DNA from: Chloroflexota bacterium | Lineage (GTDB): Bacteria; Chloroflexota; Anaerolineae; Anaerolineales; Villigracilaceae | Length of the DNA: 64,000 nt | Direction of reading: 5' to 3' | Assembly (NCBI GenBank): GCA_016234535.1 | Contig: JACRBH010000196.1 | Span: 21,902-85,901, forward strand | Shown here: positions 50,296 to 59,763 of the stretch, one piece after another | Layout of the letters: every line of letters starts with the position of its first letter | Numbering within the stretch: position 1 is the first letter of the stretch | Translations under genes and position numbers: made by a program | Notes under the pieces: model-generated | The model's input: only the letters and a program-made list of their open reading frames with translations | What the model was told of the DNA's origin: nothing | Database searches by the model: none

Positions 50296-50809
50296 TTACC
50301 TCTACTGTAAGATCAAGGGGTTCAAGTGGAATATTATTATTAAGAAAATCCTTGTAATTACTAAAGGCATAATCCTCTGGTTGTGACACCAAACCATGTT
50401 TTACAGGATTCCAAAATATATACCTCAAGCGATTGTCAAAATCTATTTCAGTACGGATACAAGTATCCCAATAATTCCACCAGACCTTTCGCCCAGCTAC
50501 TTTATCTTCATCATTCCATTGACGCGCAGTAAATTTATGCAAACTGGCAATCAGTTTTGGAAGAGTATCAGCGCCCTGATCTGGGGATTTCATAATGACA
50601 TGGTAATGATTATCCAAAACAACCCAAGCAATAATATACCAGCGATAAAGTTCAGATGCTTTTATAAATGTATCTCTCCATTCAGACTTGCGTTTATTAG
50701 ATTTTATGAAAGTCTGTTTTTGATATATTGAACCAGTCACAATGTAAAAAGAATCCGATCGAAACAGATGCGCTGGTGTATGGAGGGCTGTTTTGAAAAT
50801 ATCCATCAT
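50276..50809 (-). CDS. REP-associated tyrosine transposase (RAYT)
   Basis: 177 residues, Y1/IS200-like. HUH metal motif in VVLDNHYHVIM (~60-70) and catalytic tyrosine region PVKHGLVSQPEDYAFSNY (~135-155). RAYTs mobilise or maintain REP palindromes; flanking REP-like palindromes at 50232 and 50830 support this. Same orientation as the flanking host genes. Confidence 0.85.
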   Translation of the reverse strand: MMDIFKTALHTPAHLFRSDSFYIVTGSIYQKQTFIKSNKRKSEWRDTFIKASELYRWYIIAWVVLDNHYHVIMKSPDQGADTLPKLIASLHKFTARQWNDEDKVAGRKVWWNYWDTCIRTEIDFDNRLRYIFWNPVKHGLVSQPEDYAFSNYKDFLNNNIPLEPLDLTVEVNDVPEF

Positions 50810-50829
50810 TGCATTTCTTGAGTCTTATA

Positions 50830-50849
50830 GCGAAGTCTGGAGACTTCGC
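50830..50849. repeat. REP-like palindrome, right of the transposase
   Basis: GCGAAGTCtggaGACTTCGC, perfect 8-bp arms, 10 bp beyond the stop of the Cys-Ala-tail gene. Inner arms GAAGTC / GACTTC are identical to the left palindrome. Confidence 0.75.
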
Positions 50850-50859
50850 ATTCCAAACC

Positions 50860-52512
50860 TTATCTTCCGCCGCCGGCACAGGCGCAGGCGCAGCCAGCAC
50901 AGGCGCACGCGCAAGCGCATCCGCCGCTGCTGCGACCACCGCCGCCGCTTTTTCCACTGGAGGTGGGTTTGGGCGGAGGGTTGGTTACGCCGGTGACCTT
51001 TTGAGTAAAGGTGTTGACATTACCAATGACTTTCTGCGAGAAGGTCTGCACGCCGGTGACGACCGAGGCAGCAAAGTCTGCACCGGGCAGCGAGGCTCGG
51101 CCCGAGGGCTGACCAGGCATGGATGACGGGAGCCCGCCCGAGGTCGGGCGTGACCGATATATCGGGTCGTAACTCCCCCACCACATCGGTACATAGACCG
51201 GGCGTTGGAACACGCGGCGGGAGCGGTCATCATATTCCTTATCCAGCATGGTCCATTCGAGCTGTTGATCGAAGAATGCCATTTGCATTTCGGGGGTGTT
51301 GGCTTTTTGCACCTGCTCCCAGGCGGTCTCCATGATGCGCTTGTAGTACTCGATGGTTTCCTTGCGGCTGAAACCTTTCATCTTTTCAGAAACTGACTTT
51401 ATCAGCGAGACGGTCATGGTTTGCAAGACACGGCGCTGTTGGGCAACGTCTTTTTCCTTGAAGGCATCCAGGAAATTGGATTCGTATTCGTGAAGACCAG
51501 CTGGTTTTTCCTTCGACACACTCACTTTAAGCGGCTCGCGAGTGACAACTTCCGCAGCGCCCTTCTTGACCACACCAAACAGGATCATGGTCATCACCTT
51601 ATCCAGCGACTGTTCCATTAAAATGGCGGCTTCAACGGCGGTCAGGCCGCGTTTGATGCCATGACCTTCAATTGAAACCTTGGGCGGAAGATATTGCATC
51701 TTGCGGCGATTGCCTTGTATCACGCCGAGGATGGGCATTCCAACGAACATGAAGGCGAAGATGCCGCAAAAAAGCATGGGGACCAAACTGCCGATCAGAG
51801 CTGCAAAATCAAATGGCGGCGGAGTGACAATGGCGCCTTCCGGCACGTATGATTTTGGAAATGAAGCGCCAAAATAATATTGAGTGGAACCGCTGGCCGA
51901 TGGGTTGCTCCAGGTATAGAAGACTCGTCCCGCTGAATCGATGCCTGTTTGCGGCTCGGCGGGGAAGCCCGATGGAGCCTCATGCCAGCGCGGCTCACCC
52001 GGCTGGACACCGGGCGGCATGTGATAGGTGACGCTTAAGTCGGTGACTCCGTTTACGAATTGAGACCCAAACCAGTTCGGTGAGAATACGGCGCTGGCAT
52101 AGGCTTCGTCATTGTCGTCTTTATATAAAACATCTTCAACTCTGCCGATGACAACATGCACTATCCCGCTTTCGCCGGGCTGAATGGCATAGGCGCCCAT
52201 ATCCACAGAGAAGCCCGAGCCTCCTTCGCCTTGAAAATCTGATGAGATCGAAAGCGAACTGCCGTTCATATCGGCACTGGTCTCAGAGAATTGACCGGTG
52301 GGAACGCCCACATCCACAAAGTCAATGACATGTCCGCCGGGCGAGTTGGTAAATGTGAATTGATAATCCAGCGCCATTGTGCCGTCTGCATTCCAAAATA
52401 CATTCACGATTTCCCTATCAAGGCTGAATGAATAGGATTGGGCCGACACATTCGAAACCATGCTGAATGCAAGGATCAAAACAAACAATGGGGTGAGAAT
52501 TCTTTTCAACAT
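50860..52512 (-). CDS. DUF2207-like membrane protein with (Cys-Ala)n C-terminus
   Basis: 550 residues. Signal peptide (ILTPLFVLILAFSMVSNVSA), an exported N-terminal domain (~25-225), one transmembrane segment (LIGSLVPMLFCGIFAFMFVG, near 240-260), then a cytoplasmic region with helices. The C-terminus is CACACACAG-CACACAGGGR, i.e. seven Cys (532-545) each followed by Ala. The topology leaves this tail in the cytoplasm. Similar organisation to DUF2207 proteins; a substrate role for the neighbouring radical SAM enzyme is hypothesis only. Confidence 0.75.
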   Translation of the reverse strand: MLKRILTPLFVLILAFSMVSNVSAQSYSFSLDREIVNVFWNADGTMALDYQFTFTNSPGGHVIDFVDVGVPTGQFSETSADMNGSSLSISSDFQGEGGSGFSVDMGAYAIQPGESGIVHVVIGRVEDVLYKDDNDEAYASAVFSPNWFGSQFVNGVTDLSVTYHMPPGVQPGEPRWHEAPSGFPAEPQTGIDSAGRVFYTWSNPSASGSTQYYFGASFPKSYVPEGAIVTPPPFDFAALIGSLVPMLFCGIFAFMFVGMPILGVIQGNRRKMQYLPPKVSIEGHGIKRGLTAVEAAILMEQSLDKVMTMILFGVVKKGAAEVVTREPLKVSVSKEKPAGLHEYESNFLDAFKEKDVAQQRRVLQTMTVSLIKSVSEKMKGFSRKETIEYYKRIMETAWEQVQKANTPEMQMAFFDQQLEWTMLDKEYDDRSRRVFQRPVYVPMWWGSYDPIYRSRPTSGGLPSSMPGQPSGRASLPGADFAASVVTGVQTFSQKVIGNVNTFTQKVTGVTNPPPKPTSSGKSGGGGRSSGGCACACACAGCACACAGGGR

Positions 52513-52526
52513 GAAAACTCCTGTTC

Positions 52527-52592
52527 AATTTACGATTTATGATTTTGGATTTACGATTTTGTTCTCAATCGCAAATCGTCAATCGTAAATCG
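52527..52592. repeat. Imperfect palindrome built of TTTACGATT units
   Basis: Several near-tandem copies (TTTACGATT, GGATTTACGATT) on one side and AATCGTAAATCG units on the other; the arms lie between the two membrane-protein genes. Confidence 0.6.
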
Positions 52593-52594
52593 TT

Positions 52595-52996
52595 CTACCA
52601 CTTCGGTTCTTCGGTTAATTGATAGATGGTGTGACAAAATGGGCAGTTGACCATCGGTGCGCCGTTGGCGAGAGTGATGTCTTTTGCGCTCAATGTGCCG
52701 CCGCATGATTTACATTTGACTTGTTCGATCCTGGTTTCGCCGGGCAAATCCATTTTCATGGTGACCTGTTGAATCACTTCGGTCTTTGTCCCGCGTATGG
52801 CTGCGTAAACAAGTCCTGCGCCGCCTGCAAGTACGAGAATTCCAAATATCCCCAAAACAACGCCAGTGGTTACCCAATTTGCCTGGCCGCTTGGCGAGGT
52901 CGAGCCATAAAGCGTAATGCCGGCAAATCCCAAGAGGCACAGGCCGATCAAAAATAAAATCCCAGCGCCGATGTAAAGAAATGTTTTATGTACCAT
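52595..52996 (-). CDS. Membrane protein with C-terminal zinc ribbon
   Basis: 133 residues. Two transmembrane segments (FLYIGAGILFLIGLCLLGFA; VVLGIFGILVLAGGAGLVYA) then a zinc ribbon (KCKSCGGTLSAKD and NCPFCHTIYQ). It is upstream of, and probably co-expressed with, the Cys-Ala-tail gene. Function unknown. Confidence 0.7.
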   Translation of the reverse strand: MVHKTFLYIGAGILFLIGLCLLGFAGITLYGSTSPSGQANWVTTGVVLGIFGILVLAGGAGLVYAAIRGTKTEVIQQVTMKMDLPGETRIEQVKCKSCGGTLSAKDITLANGAPMVNCPFCHTIYQLTEEPKW

Positions 52997-53211
52997 GAAT
53001 AAATCTCCTGCGAAAATATTAAGTTGGAATACAACCAGCGGACCACATTACATACGCCGAGTCTAGCATTTTCGTTGTTTTCGGGCAATTGACATTTGTC
53101 CTAATATTTTCACCAGTTTGGTGGGATTTACGAAATGGGGATGTTTCTCGCTCGATAGCGTGCCACTTGTCCTACATCTAATTTTGGGTTGGCTTTATAC
53201 TTGGAACACTC

Positions 53212-53305
53212 CGTCATTGCGAGGGCGCTCCTGTTCTTTGCCCGAAGCAATCTCAAACACTGTAGGGGATTGCTTCGTCGGGCTAACGCCCTCCTCGCAA
53301 TGACG
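53212..53305. repeat. Host palindromic repeat, GTCATTGCGAG family, copy A
   Basis: CGTCATTGCGAG at the left and CTCGCAATGACG at the right frame inner arms GAAGCAATCT and GGGATTGCTTC. It lies in a 327-bp gap before the methylmalonyl-CoA mutase gene; two more copies follow at 56460 and 58846. Confidence 0.8.
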
Positions 53306-53323
53306 AAAACATAGGTGATTACT

Positions 53324-54976
53324 ATGACCCTCAACGATCAATACAACAAATGGAAAGAAAACACGCTCAAGAAATCATTGGATAAATTCAAAGAGCGCAA
53401 GCAACGCTTCGAATATTCTTCTGGGATTGAAGTGCCGCGCCTCTCTCTCCCGCCCGGAGCTGACTCTGCCTACGAAGAGAAATTAGGTTTCCCCGGAGAA
53501 TATCCCTACACCCGCGGCGTCCAGCCGACGATGTATCGCTCACGGTTTTGGACGATGCGTCAGTATGCGGGCTTCTCAACAGCCGAAGAATCCAACAAGC
53601 GTTATCGCTATTTGTTAGCGCAAGGCCAAACGGGGCTGAGTGTCGCTTTCGACCTCCCCACTCAAATTGGGTATGATGCGGACGACCCCATCGCGCAGGG
53701 CGAGGTCGGTAAAGTAGGCGTATCCATTTCGTCCATCCGTGACATGGAGCAGTTATTCGATCAAATCCCATTGGATAAAGTTTCCACATCCATGACCATC
53801 AACGCGCCCGCGGGCGTTTTACTGGCGATGTACATCGCGGTGGCAAAGCGTCAGGGCGCGGACATGCGGGGACTGCGCGGCACGATCCAGAACGACATTC
53901 TCAAAGAGTACGTGGCGCGCGGCACGTATATTTTCCCGCCCGCGCCTTCGATGCGGCTCATCACCGACATCTTTTCATTTTGCGCGCAGGAAGTTCCGTA
54001 TTGGAACACGATCTCGATCTCGGGCTATCACATCCGCGAAGCAGGCTCCACCGCCGTGCAGGAAGTGGCGTTCACATTGGCAAATGGAATCGCGTATGTC
54101 GAAGCCGCGCTCAAGGCGGGACTCGATATCGATTCTTTCGCAGGACAACTTTCATTCTTCTTCAACGCGCATAATAATTTATTGGAAGAAGTTGCCAAGT
54201 TCCGCGCCGCGCGCCGCATGTGGGCACGGATCATGCGCGAACATTTCAAAGCGCAGAAGCCATCGTCGTGGCAGTTACGTTTTCATACCCAAACGGCTGG
54301 GTCAACGCTCACGGCTCAACAGCCTGAAAATAACGTGGTGCGTGTTACGTTGCAGGCTCTTTCGGCAGTGTTGGGTGGCACGCAAAGTCTGCATACCAAT
54401 TCAATGGATGAGGCGCTCTGGCTTCCGACGGAGAAATCTGTGCGCGTGGCATTGCGGACTCAACAAATCATCGCCTATGAATCAGGCATCGCGGATTCCA
54501 TCGACCCGTTGGCTGGCTCTTATTTAGTCGAGTACCTCACCGATGAGATCGAAAAAGGCGCGCTCGATTACATTTCAAAGATCGACGAGATGGGTGGCGC
54601 GCTGCAATCCATCGAACGCGGATTTATGCAAAACGAAATTCAAAACGCCGCCTACGCCGCGCAGCAAGAGATCGAACGCAAAGAGCAGATTGTGGTGGGC
54701 GTCAATCAATTCCAGGTGAAGGAAGAAATGACGCTTGAACGCCTGAGCGTTGACCCTGCCATTGAGATGGGACAGCGCGAGCGTTTGAACAAGTTGAGAG
54801 AGAGTAGAGAACAGAGAGTAGTGGAGCAGTTGCTTGCTAAATTAGTGGCAGCCGCCAAAGGCACGGACAATTTAATGCCGTTGTTCATTGAGTGCGTGGA
54901 GAATGACATCACGCTCGGCGAAATCTGCAATACGCTGAGAGGCGTGTGGGGCGAGTACGTGGCGGAGGGGTTTTAG
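53324..54976 (+). CDS. Methylmalonyl-CoA mutase large subunit (no B12-binding domain)
   Basis: 550 residues from the ATG at 53324 (GTG at 53315 is also possible). [57 protein letters not shown] and [18 protein letters not shown] are the mutase TIM-barrel signatures. It has no B12-binding tail, so a separate small subunit is expected elsewhere. Catalyses methylmalonyl-CoA/succinyl-CoA (or a related isobutyryl-type) isomerisation. Confidence 0.93.
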   Translation: MTLNDQYNKWKENTLKKSLDKFKERKQRFEYSSGIEVPRLSLPPGADSAYEEKLGFPGEYPYTRGVQPTMYRSRFWTMRQYAGFSTAEESNKRYRYLLAQGQTGLSVAFDLPTQIGYDADDPIAQGEVGKVGVSISSIRDMEQLFDQIPLDKVSTSMTINAPAGVLLAMYIAVAKRQGADMRGLRGTIQNDILKEYVARGTYIFPPAPSMRLITDIFSFCAQEVPYWNTISISGYHIREAGSTAVQEVAFTLANGIAYVEAALKAGLDIDSFAGQLSFFFNAHNNLLEEVAKFRAARRMWARIMREHFKAQKPSSWQLRFHTQTAGSTLTAQQPENNVVRVTLQALSAVLGGTQSLHTNSMDEALWLPTEKSVRVALRTQQIIAYESGIADSIDPLAGSYLVEYLTDEIEKGALDYISKIDEMGGALQSIERGFMQNEIQNAAYAAQQEIERKEQIVVGVNQFQVKEEMTLERLSVDPAIEMGQRERLNKLRESREQRVVEQLLAKLVAAAKGTDNLMPLFIECVENDITLGEICNTLRGVWGEYVAEGF

Positions 54977-54979
54977 ACC

Positions 54980-55075
54980 GCACCCGTCCTCCCCCAAATG
55001 GGACATGTTACAACTGGTTGTCATAAAAAGATTCCATGCCCCATTTTGCGCGAAGCAGGCAGGTGGGGGCAGGTT
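54980..55075. repeat. Disrupted copy of the C/G-tract palindrome
   Basis: CCTCCCCCAAATGGG at 54987 and CCCCATTTTG ... GTGGGGGCAG near 55038-55072 with about 45 nt of other sequence between. A degenerate host copy of the phage palindrome family. Confidence 0.4.
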
Positions 55076-55102
55076 CGATGATAAACTCGGGAAAAGAAAA
55101 TC

Positions 55103-55237
55103 ATGCCGCCAAAACGATCCAACCCCAAGACTATGCATCGAGCGGGGGAATTGAGAAAAGGGCCTTCGTCCGCAGAAAGAAAGCTCTGGCCATATTTACG
55201 CAGGGATCAATTGAATGGGGAAAATTTCAGAAGATAA
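55103..55237 (+). pseudogene. Truncated DUF559 endonuclease-like fragment
   Basis: MPPKRSNPKTMHRAGELRKG then PSSAERKLWPYLRRDQLNGE and NFRR-stop. The pattern (ARELR..PT.AEK.LW..LR..QL.G..FRRQ) is the start of the DUF559 domain, and the sequence stops after ~44 residues at a repeat (CCTGAGCGTAGCGAAGGGTC). The rest of the domain is missing. Confidence 0.65.
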
Positions 55238-55330
55238 GACTCCAATCGAGATACCCTGAGCGTAGCGAAGGGTCAATACTGCTGAAATACGAGATGTTTC
55301 GCTTCGCTCAACATGACACAGGCAAGGGGG

Positions 55331-56443
55331 CTAATTATTTTTTGAGAAGTATTCTTCCAATCTCTCCACAGCCTGTGGAAGATTCTTTCTTCCAAGTCCC
55401 AATCTAAAGTGGTTATTGGATTCATCATACATCGTACCGGGCAGAAGTAGAACACCAGCCTGTTTGACAAGTTTATCGCAGAAGTCTTCGATGTCACCTT
55501 GGAGGAGGCGCGGGAATCCCATCGAGCCGGCTTGAGGACGAGTCCATGTGAAGAGTGAGGAGTAGCGAGTAAAAAGGTTGTCAATGATAGTGAGGTTATA
55601 TTTGATGATACTGAGATTGCGCTCGGCTAGTTGTGTGCGGTGCCGCATGGCAACTTCCGCGAGGAATTCGCTTGGGGCGGAGTTGCAGATGGTGGTGTAG
55701 TCTTTGAGCGTAGCCATGTTTTCGTAGACTTTTTTATTCTTCGTGGCAACCCAGCCGATCCGCAAACCTGCGAGTCCGTAAGTCTTGGAGGTTACGCCAA
55801 GTGAAACGGCATGTTCGCCATAGTCACAGCCAGCGGGTAGTCGTTTAGCAGAGTCATATTCCGATTCGCGATAAACCTCGTCGGAAAAAAGGAGAAGATT
55901 ATTCTCCTGAGCGAACTTATTTAACGCATCAAAATCCGCGCGGGACATGAGATAGCCTGTCGGGTTGTGCGGCGTGTTGATGACAATGGCTTTCGTGTTC
56001 GGGCGGAGGAGTCGGCGCAATTCATCCAAGTCGAGCGCCCAGGCATTTTCCTCGCGCGCCATCCACGGGCTGACGCCACAGCCGATGCCGCGCGCCACTT
56101 CCGCGAGGGATTGGTAACCGGGCGTATGCACAATGACATGGTCGCCGGCAGTTAACATGGCGTGCATGAAAAGATAGATCGCCTCCCCCGCCCCGGTATG
56201 GACAAGGATATGTTCAGGCTGAATCGTGGAGTAGAGATTACAAATCTCTTTGCGCAAGGCAAGGCTGCCCTGTGATTCGGTATAGCCAAGCCACACATTT
56301 TGAAATTTCTCTGACGCTCCTTCTTCGATGGCAAGCAAGTCCGCAATGGACATGGCTTCACAATCAGAAGAGCAGAGCAGGAATTCGGTGTTGAATTCGT
56401 ATTTGGCGAAGTAACGTTCGAGTTTGAAGGGAGGGAGATACAT
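55331..56443 (-). CDS. Aminotransferase class I/II
   Basis: 370 residues. PLP-lysine in VSLGVTSKTYGLAGLRIGWV; NTPHNPTGYLMSRADFD and FSDEVYRE fit the fold-type I family. It is near MocR/alanine-type group members. Substrate not assigned. Confidence 0.88.
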   Translation of the reverse strand: MYLPPFKLERYFAKYEFNTEFLLCSSDCEAMSIADLLAIEEGASEKFQNVWLGYTESQGSLALRKEICNLYSTIQPEHILVHTGAGEAIYLFMHAMLTAGDHVIVHTPGYQSLAEVARGIGCGVSPWMAREENAWALDLDELRRLLRPNTKAIVINTPHNPTGYLMSRADFDALNKFAQENNLLLFSDEVYRESEYDSAKRLPAGCDYGEHAVSLGVTSKTYGLAGLRIGWVATKNKKVYENMATLKDYTTICNSAPSEFLAEVAMRHRTQLAERNLSIIKYNLTIIDNLFTRYSSLFTWTRPQAGSMGFPRLLQGDIEDFCDKLVKQAGVLLLPGTMYDESNNHFRLGLGRKNLPQAVERLEEYFSKNN

Positions 56444-56459
56444 AGGAAAACCTTTTCAT

Positions 56460-56554
56460 GTCATTGCGAGGGTGCTCTTGTTTTTGCCCGAAGCAATCTT
56501 TGACATTACATATGAGATTGCTTCGTCGGGGGAAAACGCCCTCCTCGCAACGAC
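56460..56554. repeat. Host palindromic repeat, GTCATTGCGAG family, copy B
   Basis: GTCATTGCGAGG and CCTCGCAACGAC frame the same inner GAAGCAATCT / AGATTGCTTC arms as copy A. It lies between the aminotransferase and DinB genes. Confidence 0.8.
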
Positions 56555-56557
56555 ATA

Positions 56558-57028
56558 TTATTTCAGAACTTTTTTCAAATCACGGTAGTGGAGTTGGTTG
56601 TGCAGGTACAACATCTTCACCATTTCGCGGATGGATGTCATCCCCAAAAATGGATGGCGGCCTTGAATTTCAAGTTCAGATTCCTGCAAGCCCGAAACCC
56701 AGGTCACTGAATTGGCGCGCACGGATTTATATTGCTCCAGCAATTCGGCGGGAGTGAACTCCTTCGTCTTTTGCTGTTGGGCTTCATTGTAGCGGTCAAT
56801 CGAGAAATCATCAGCCACTCCAATGCCGCCCTGGCGGACCTGCTCGAACAGCTTGATCAGTCCGCGCTCGGAGGTGACGAAGTGCGAAAGCACATTGCGG
56901 ATCGTCCATGTTGTGCCTTCGGTGTAGACTTCGGCTTTCCATTGATCCTCCGTCAAAGTGGAAAAAATATCAATAAATTTTTGGCCTTCGGATCTTAATT
57001 TCTCGGCAAGTTCAGTGGTTTCGGACAT
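56558..57028 (-). CDS. DinB-like protein
   Basis: 156 residues. DinB_2-type four-helix metal-binding fold: His in NVLSHFVTSERGLIK and HNQLHYRDLKKVL, with the usual WTIRNVLSHF region. Members include thiol S-transferases and damage-inducible proteins; no precise activity can be assigned. Confidence 0.8.
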   Translation of the reverse strand: MSETTELAEKLRSEGQKFIDIFSTLTEDQWKAEVYTEGTTWTIRNVLSHFVTSERGLIKLFEQVRQGGIGVADDFSIDRYNEAQQQKTKEFTPAELLEQYKSVRANSVTWVSGLQESELEIQGRHPFLGMTSIREMVKMLYLHNQLHYRDLKKVLK

Positions 57029-57051
57029 AATTAACTCCTAAAGAATTATTT

Positions 57052-57139
57052 ACCGCAAAGAGCGCGAAGATTTAAACGGTTTTCCTTCGCGCACTCACCT
57101 GCACTGGCGTGCGGCGCAAGTGTCGCGTGCTTTGCGGTT
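57052..57139. repeat. Imperfect palindrome between DinB and GT-C genes
   Basis: ACCGCAAAGAGCGCGAAG and TTCCTTCGCGC ... GCTTTGCGGTT form an inverted repeat with GCGTGCGGCGCAAG between. No gene in it. Confidence 0.55.
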
Positions 57140-57144
57140 CGAAA

Positions 57145-58758
57145 TCATGGCTTGGGAATGCCTGCATAATTAATGGATTTCTTTCCCGTTGTGGGGTAGT
57201 AATAATTTTTCATCGTTGATATCTGCTCGATCAGACGTTTGCTGTCGGCGAAATCTTTTCTCACGTAATAATAATGCGTATCATACGGACTGTCACCGAA
57301 GACGGCGGCGAGAACGTAATCATTCGCTTCGGCGTACTCTTTCAACTTGATGGTCATCCCAAACCATTTTTGCGCGAGGTTGGCTTCGGTCAACTTGGGC
57401 GGCACAAGCGGCGAATAATAATCATGGAACATGATGATCTCGGGTTTGTATTTGTCAATATACTCCACAGTCAATTCGTTGTGCGCGATGAACTGATCGT
57501 TCAAGCCCCACACATCAATCGCATCCCAGCCGGAATAATACGGGATCAGTCCCGCCTCCGTCGTCGCGATCACATAGCCTTTGCCGCGATACTCCGCCAG
57601 TAATTTGCCCATCTCGAAACGGCCATCACGTTCATACGCAGTCGTACAAGTCTGTTGATAGGATGTGAGGAAACAATTTTGAAACCACGAATAATAGATA
57701 AGACTCGCCGACAAAAATATTAATGCGATAAAATGCACGCTTCTTTCTCTAGCCGACAATTGGTCCGGCCACGAGAATCTGAATCTATCCACAAGCGGAG
57801 CCCACGACATGAGCGCAATGGGGACGAGCGCGTATTGAAAGCGCGCACCGTAGTTCATTTCATCCGAGATCAGGATGAAAGCAGAAGCAAAGCCGAGGAT
57901 GGGAATGAGATAGGCAAGAGTCAGCTTTGTGGTTTCGCGCGAACGAAAGCCAAGAATAAATGCAACGACCATTGGCAGACACAAGCGCAGTGTATTCAAC
58001 AAGGAACCATTGAACGAGTCCCAGTGCAGGGCGCTTCCACCCTTTTTATAAAATGGGTTCGGCAATGGGTAACCGAAATAATTCCATCGCCAGATAAAGT
58101 ATGCGCCGCCGAGGATGAGAAAGACAGAAACAAAGGTAGTGATAATTGAAACTGATTTTTTAAGTCCGCGCATTACAACCACAGCAAGCAACATCAACGA
58201 AGCAAGGATGACTCCTTCGGGGCGAATGAGCCCGGTGACGAGTCCGCTGAGGGCGAAGGCGAGGGAAAGCCAAAAGGGAGAGTCCTCTTTTTGAATCAGG
58301 AGCAGGCCAAAAGTCCAGGTGGATGCGGCGGCGAGAGCAAAGAAAGGCGTCCCGAAGTATGCTGCCACGTAGGAGAGTCCAATCCCAACGGCGAGATAAA
58401 GTCCGCTTAAAAAAGAAAATAAAACGCTGGCATTGTTGACGCGGCGATTTGTCCAGTAGACGATGAGGATGGTAAGAAGATGCGCGGCAAATCCAAGGCC
58501 GCGAACAGATTGCCCGACGGTGAGACCAAGTTTGATGAAGGCGGCAGAGACGACCATGAAAAGAAAATCCGTTGCGCCATCTACGGGATGTTCGCCGATG
58601 TTCCAGACAATACCGTGACCCTGTGCAAGGTGCTGGGCATAGCGCATGAGCATGGCTGCGTCTTCAAAGGGCGGGATGGAAAAATCCACGAATTGCACGG
58701 CGTAGAGGAGGGCAATGGCAATAAGAAGGAGAGGGGGAAGGAGGCGTTTGAAAGTCAT
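57145..58758 (-). CDS. Polytopic membrane protein, GT-C glycosyltransferase-like
   Basis: 537 residues with about ten hydrophobic helices. Early Asp/Glu-containing loop (PPFEDAAMLMRYAQHLAQGH) as in ArnT/PMT-type GT-C enzymes; the C-terminal ~130 residues are a soluble domain. Substrate unknown, probably a lipid-linked sugar. Confidence 0.75.
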   Translation of the reverse strand: MTFKRLLPPLLLIAIALLYAVQFVDFSIPPFEDAAMLMRYAQHLAQGHGIVWNIGEHPVDGATDFLFMVVSAAFIKLGLTVGQSVRGLGFAAHLLTILIVYWTNRRVNNASVLFSFLSGLYLAVGIGLSYVAAYFGTPFFALAAASTWTFGLLLIQKEDSPFWLSLAFALSGLVTGLIRPEGVILASLMLLAVVVMRGLKKSVSIITTFVSVFLILGGAYFIWRWNYFGYPLPNPFYKKGGSALHWDSFNGSLLNTLRLCLPMVVAFILGFRSRETTKLTLAYLIPILGFASAFILISDEMNYGARFQYALVPIALMSWAPLVDRFRFSWPDQLSARERSVHFIALIFLSASLIYYSWFQNCFLTSYQQTCTTAYERDGRFEMGKLLAEYRGKGYVIATTEAGLIPYYSGWDAIDVWGLNDQFIAHNELTVEYIDKYKPEIIMFHDYYSPLVPPKLTEANLAQKWFGMTIKLKEYAEANDYVLAAVFGDSPYDTHYYYVRKDFADSKRLIEQISTMKNYYYPTTGKKSINYAGIPKP

Positions 58759-58845
58759 CAGTTATCAGTTGCGAGTTACTTATTTCCGTGTCTACATGTT
58801 TACTTGTCTACTAAGAGTTCGTAAAAATATAACTTCCCGCAGCCT

Positions 58846-58932
58846 CGTCATTGCGAGCCCGATAGGGCGAAGCAATCTCCTTTTTGTGAGGAAGATTGCT
58901 TCGTCGGGAAGTTCACCCTCCCCGCAATGACG
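58846..58932. repeat. Host palindromic repeat, GTCATTGCGAG family, copy C
   Basis: CGTCATTGCGAG at the left, CCCGCAATGACG at the right, inner GAAGCAATCTCC / GGAAGATTGCTTC. It lies between the GT-C and SDR genes. Confidence 0.8.
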
Positions 58933-58954
58933 GAAGTTATTAATTTATTGACCC

Positions 58955-59686
58955 TTATATCAACGAATATCCGCCATCAACAACAATAGTCTGGCCGGTA
59001 ATATATTCATTGTTGATGAGAAATTGCAGAGTGCAGGTAATCTCATCGAGAGTAGCGGCGCGTTTGAGCGGCAGACGGTTGACAAGTTTATCCCATTCTT
59101 CGGGAGTGACAACGTCAGATTGCAGGACAAGCCCCGGCGCTATGGCATTGACGCGGACATCCGGCGCGAAGGAACGCGCCAGCAATTTGGTGAGTGACTC
59201 CAGCGCGGCTTTGCTGACTGTGTAAGATGGATAGCGGCTCCATGCTTTTTGCGCGGCGATGTCTGAGATGTTGACGATCAGTCCACCTGCGGTCATTCGT
59301 TTGGCGGCTTGCTGTGCAAGAAGAAATGGGGCGCGAAGATTCAAGTCGAGCGCGGAGTCCCAATCTTTGAGTTCAAGGTCGCGGGGATTGCCGATGGGCA
59401 TGATGGCGGCGGAGTTGACAAGGAGAGGTAATTGGTAAGTGGTAAGTGAAATAAGAGAGTCGAGAGTTGTAAATAGGGATTGAATTTGGTCGGGCTGAGT
59501 CAGGTCGGCTTGGATGAGATGGACTTTGACGCCGAGGGATTCAATTTCAATTTTGGTTTGGTGCGCTTGTTCTTCGGCAGAGTTGTAATGCAGAAGCAGG
59601 TCATAGCCCATGCGTGCGAGGGTTATGGCGAAGGCTTTGCCAAGTCTGTGTGCGCCGCCGGTGACGAGGGCAAGAGGTTTGGTCAT
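58955..59686 (-). CDS. SDR-family oxidoreductase (pteridine reductase-like)
   Basis: 243 residues. TGGAHRLGKAFA cofactor loop, NSAAIMP, YTVSKAALESLTKLL (YxxxK; Tyr and Lys seen) and C-terminal VVDGGYSL. TGGA(H/R)RLG is typical of pteridine/FolM-like reductases, using NADPH. The precise substrate is uncertain. Confidence 0.85.
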   Translation of the reverse strand: MTKPLALVTGGAHRLGKAFAITLARMGYDLLLHYNSAEEQAHQTKIEIESLGVKVHLIQADLTQPDQIQSLFTTLDSLISLTTYQLPLLVNSAAIMPIGNPRDLELKDWDSALDLNLRAPFLLAQQAAKRMTAGGLIVNISDIAAQKAWSRYPSYTVSKAALESLTKLLARSFAPDVRVNAIAPGLVLQSDVVTPEEWDKLVNRLPLKRAATLDEITCTLQFLINNEYITGQTIVVDGGYSLI

Positions 59687-59763
59687 GCGGGGATTATAAA
59701 GTGTCAGGCGTCAGAGTGTCAGGGGTCGGTGGATTGGGAATAGACTTGATATACTTGCAAAAA

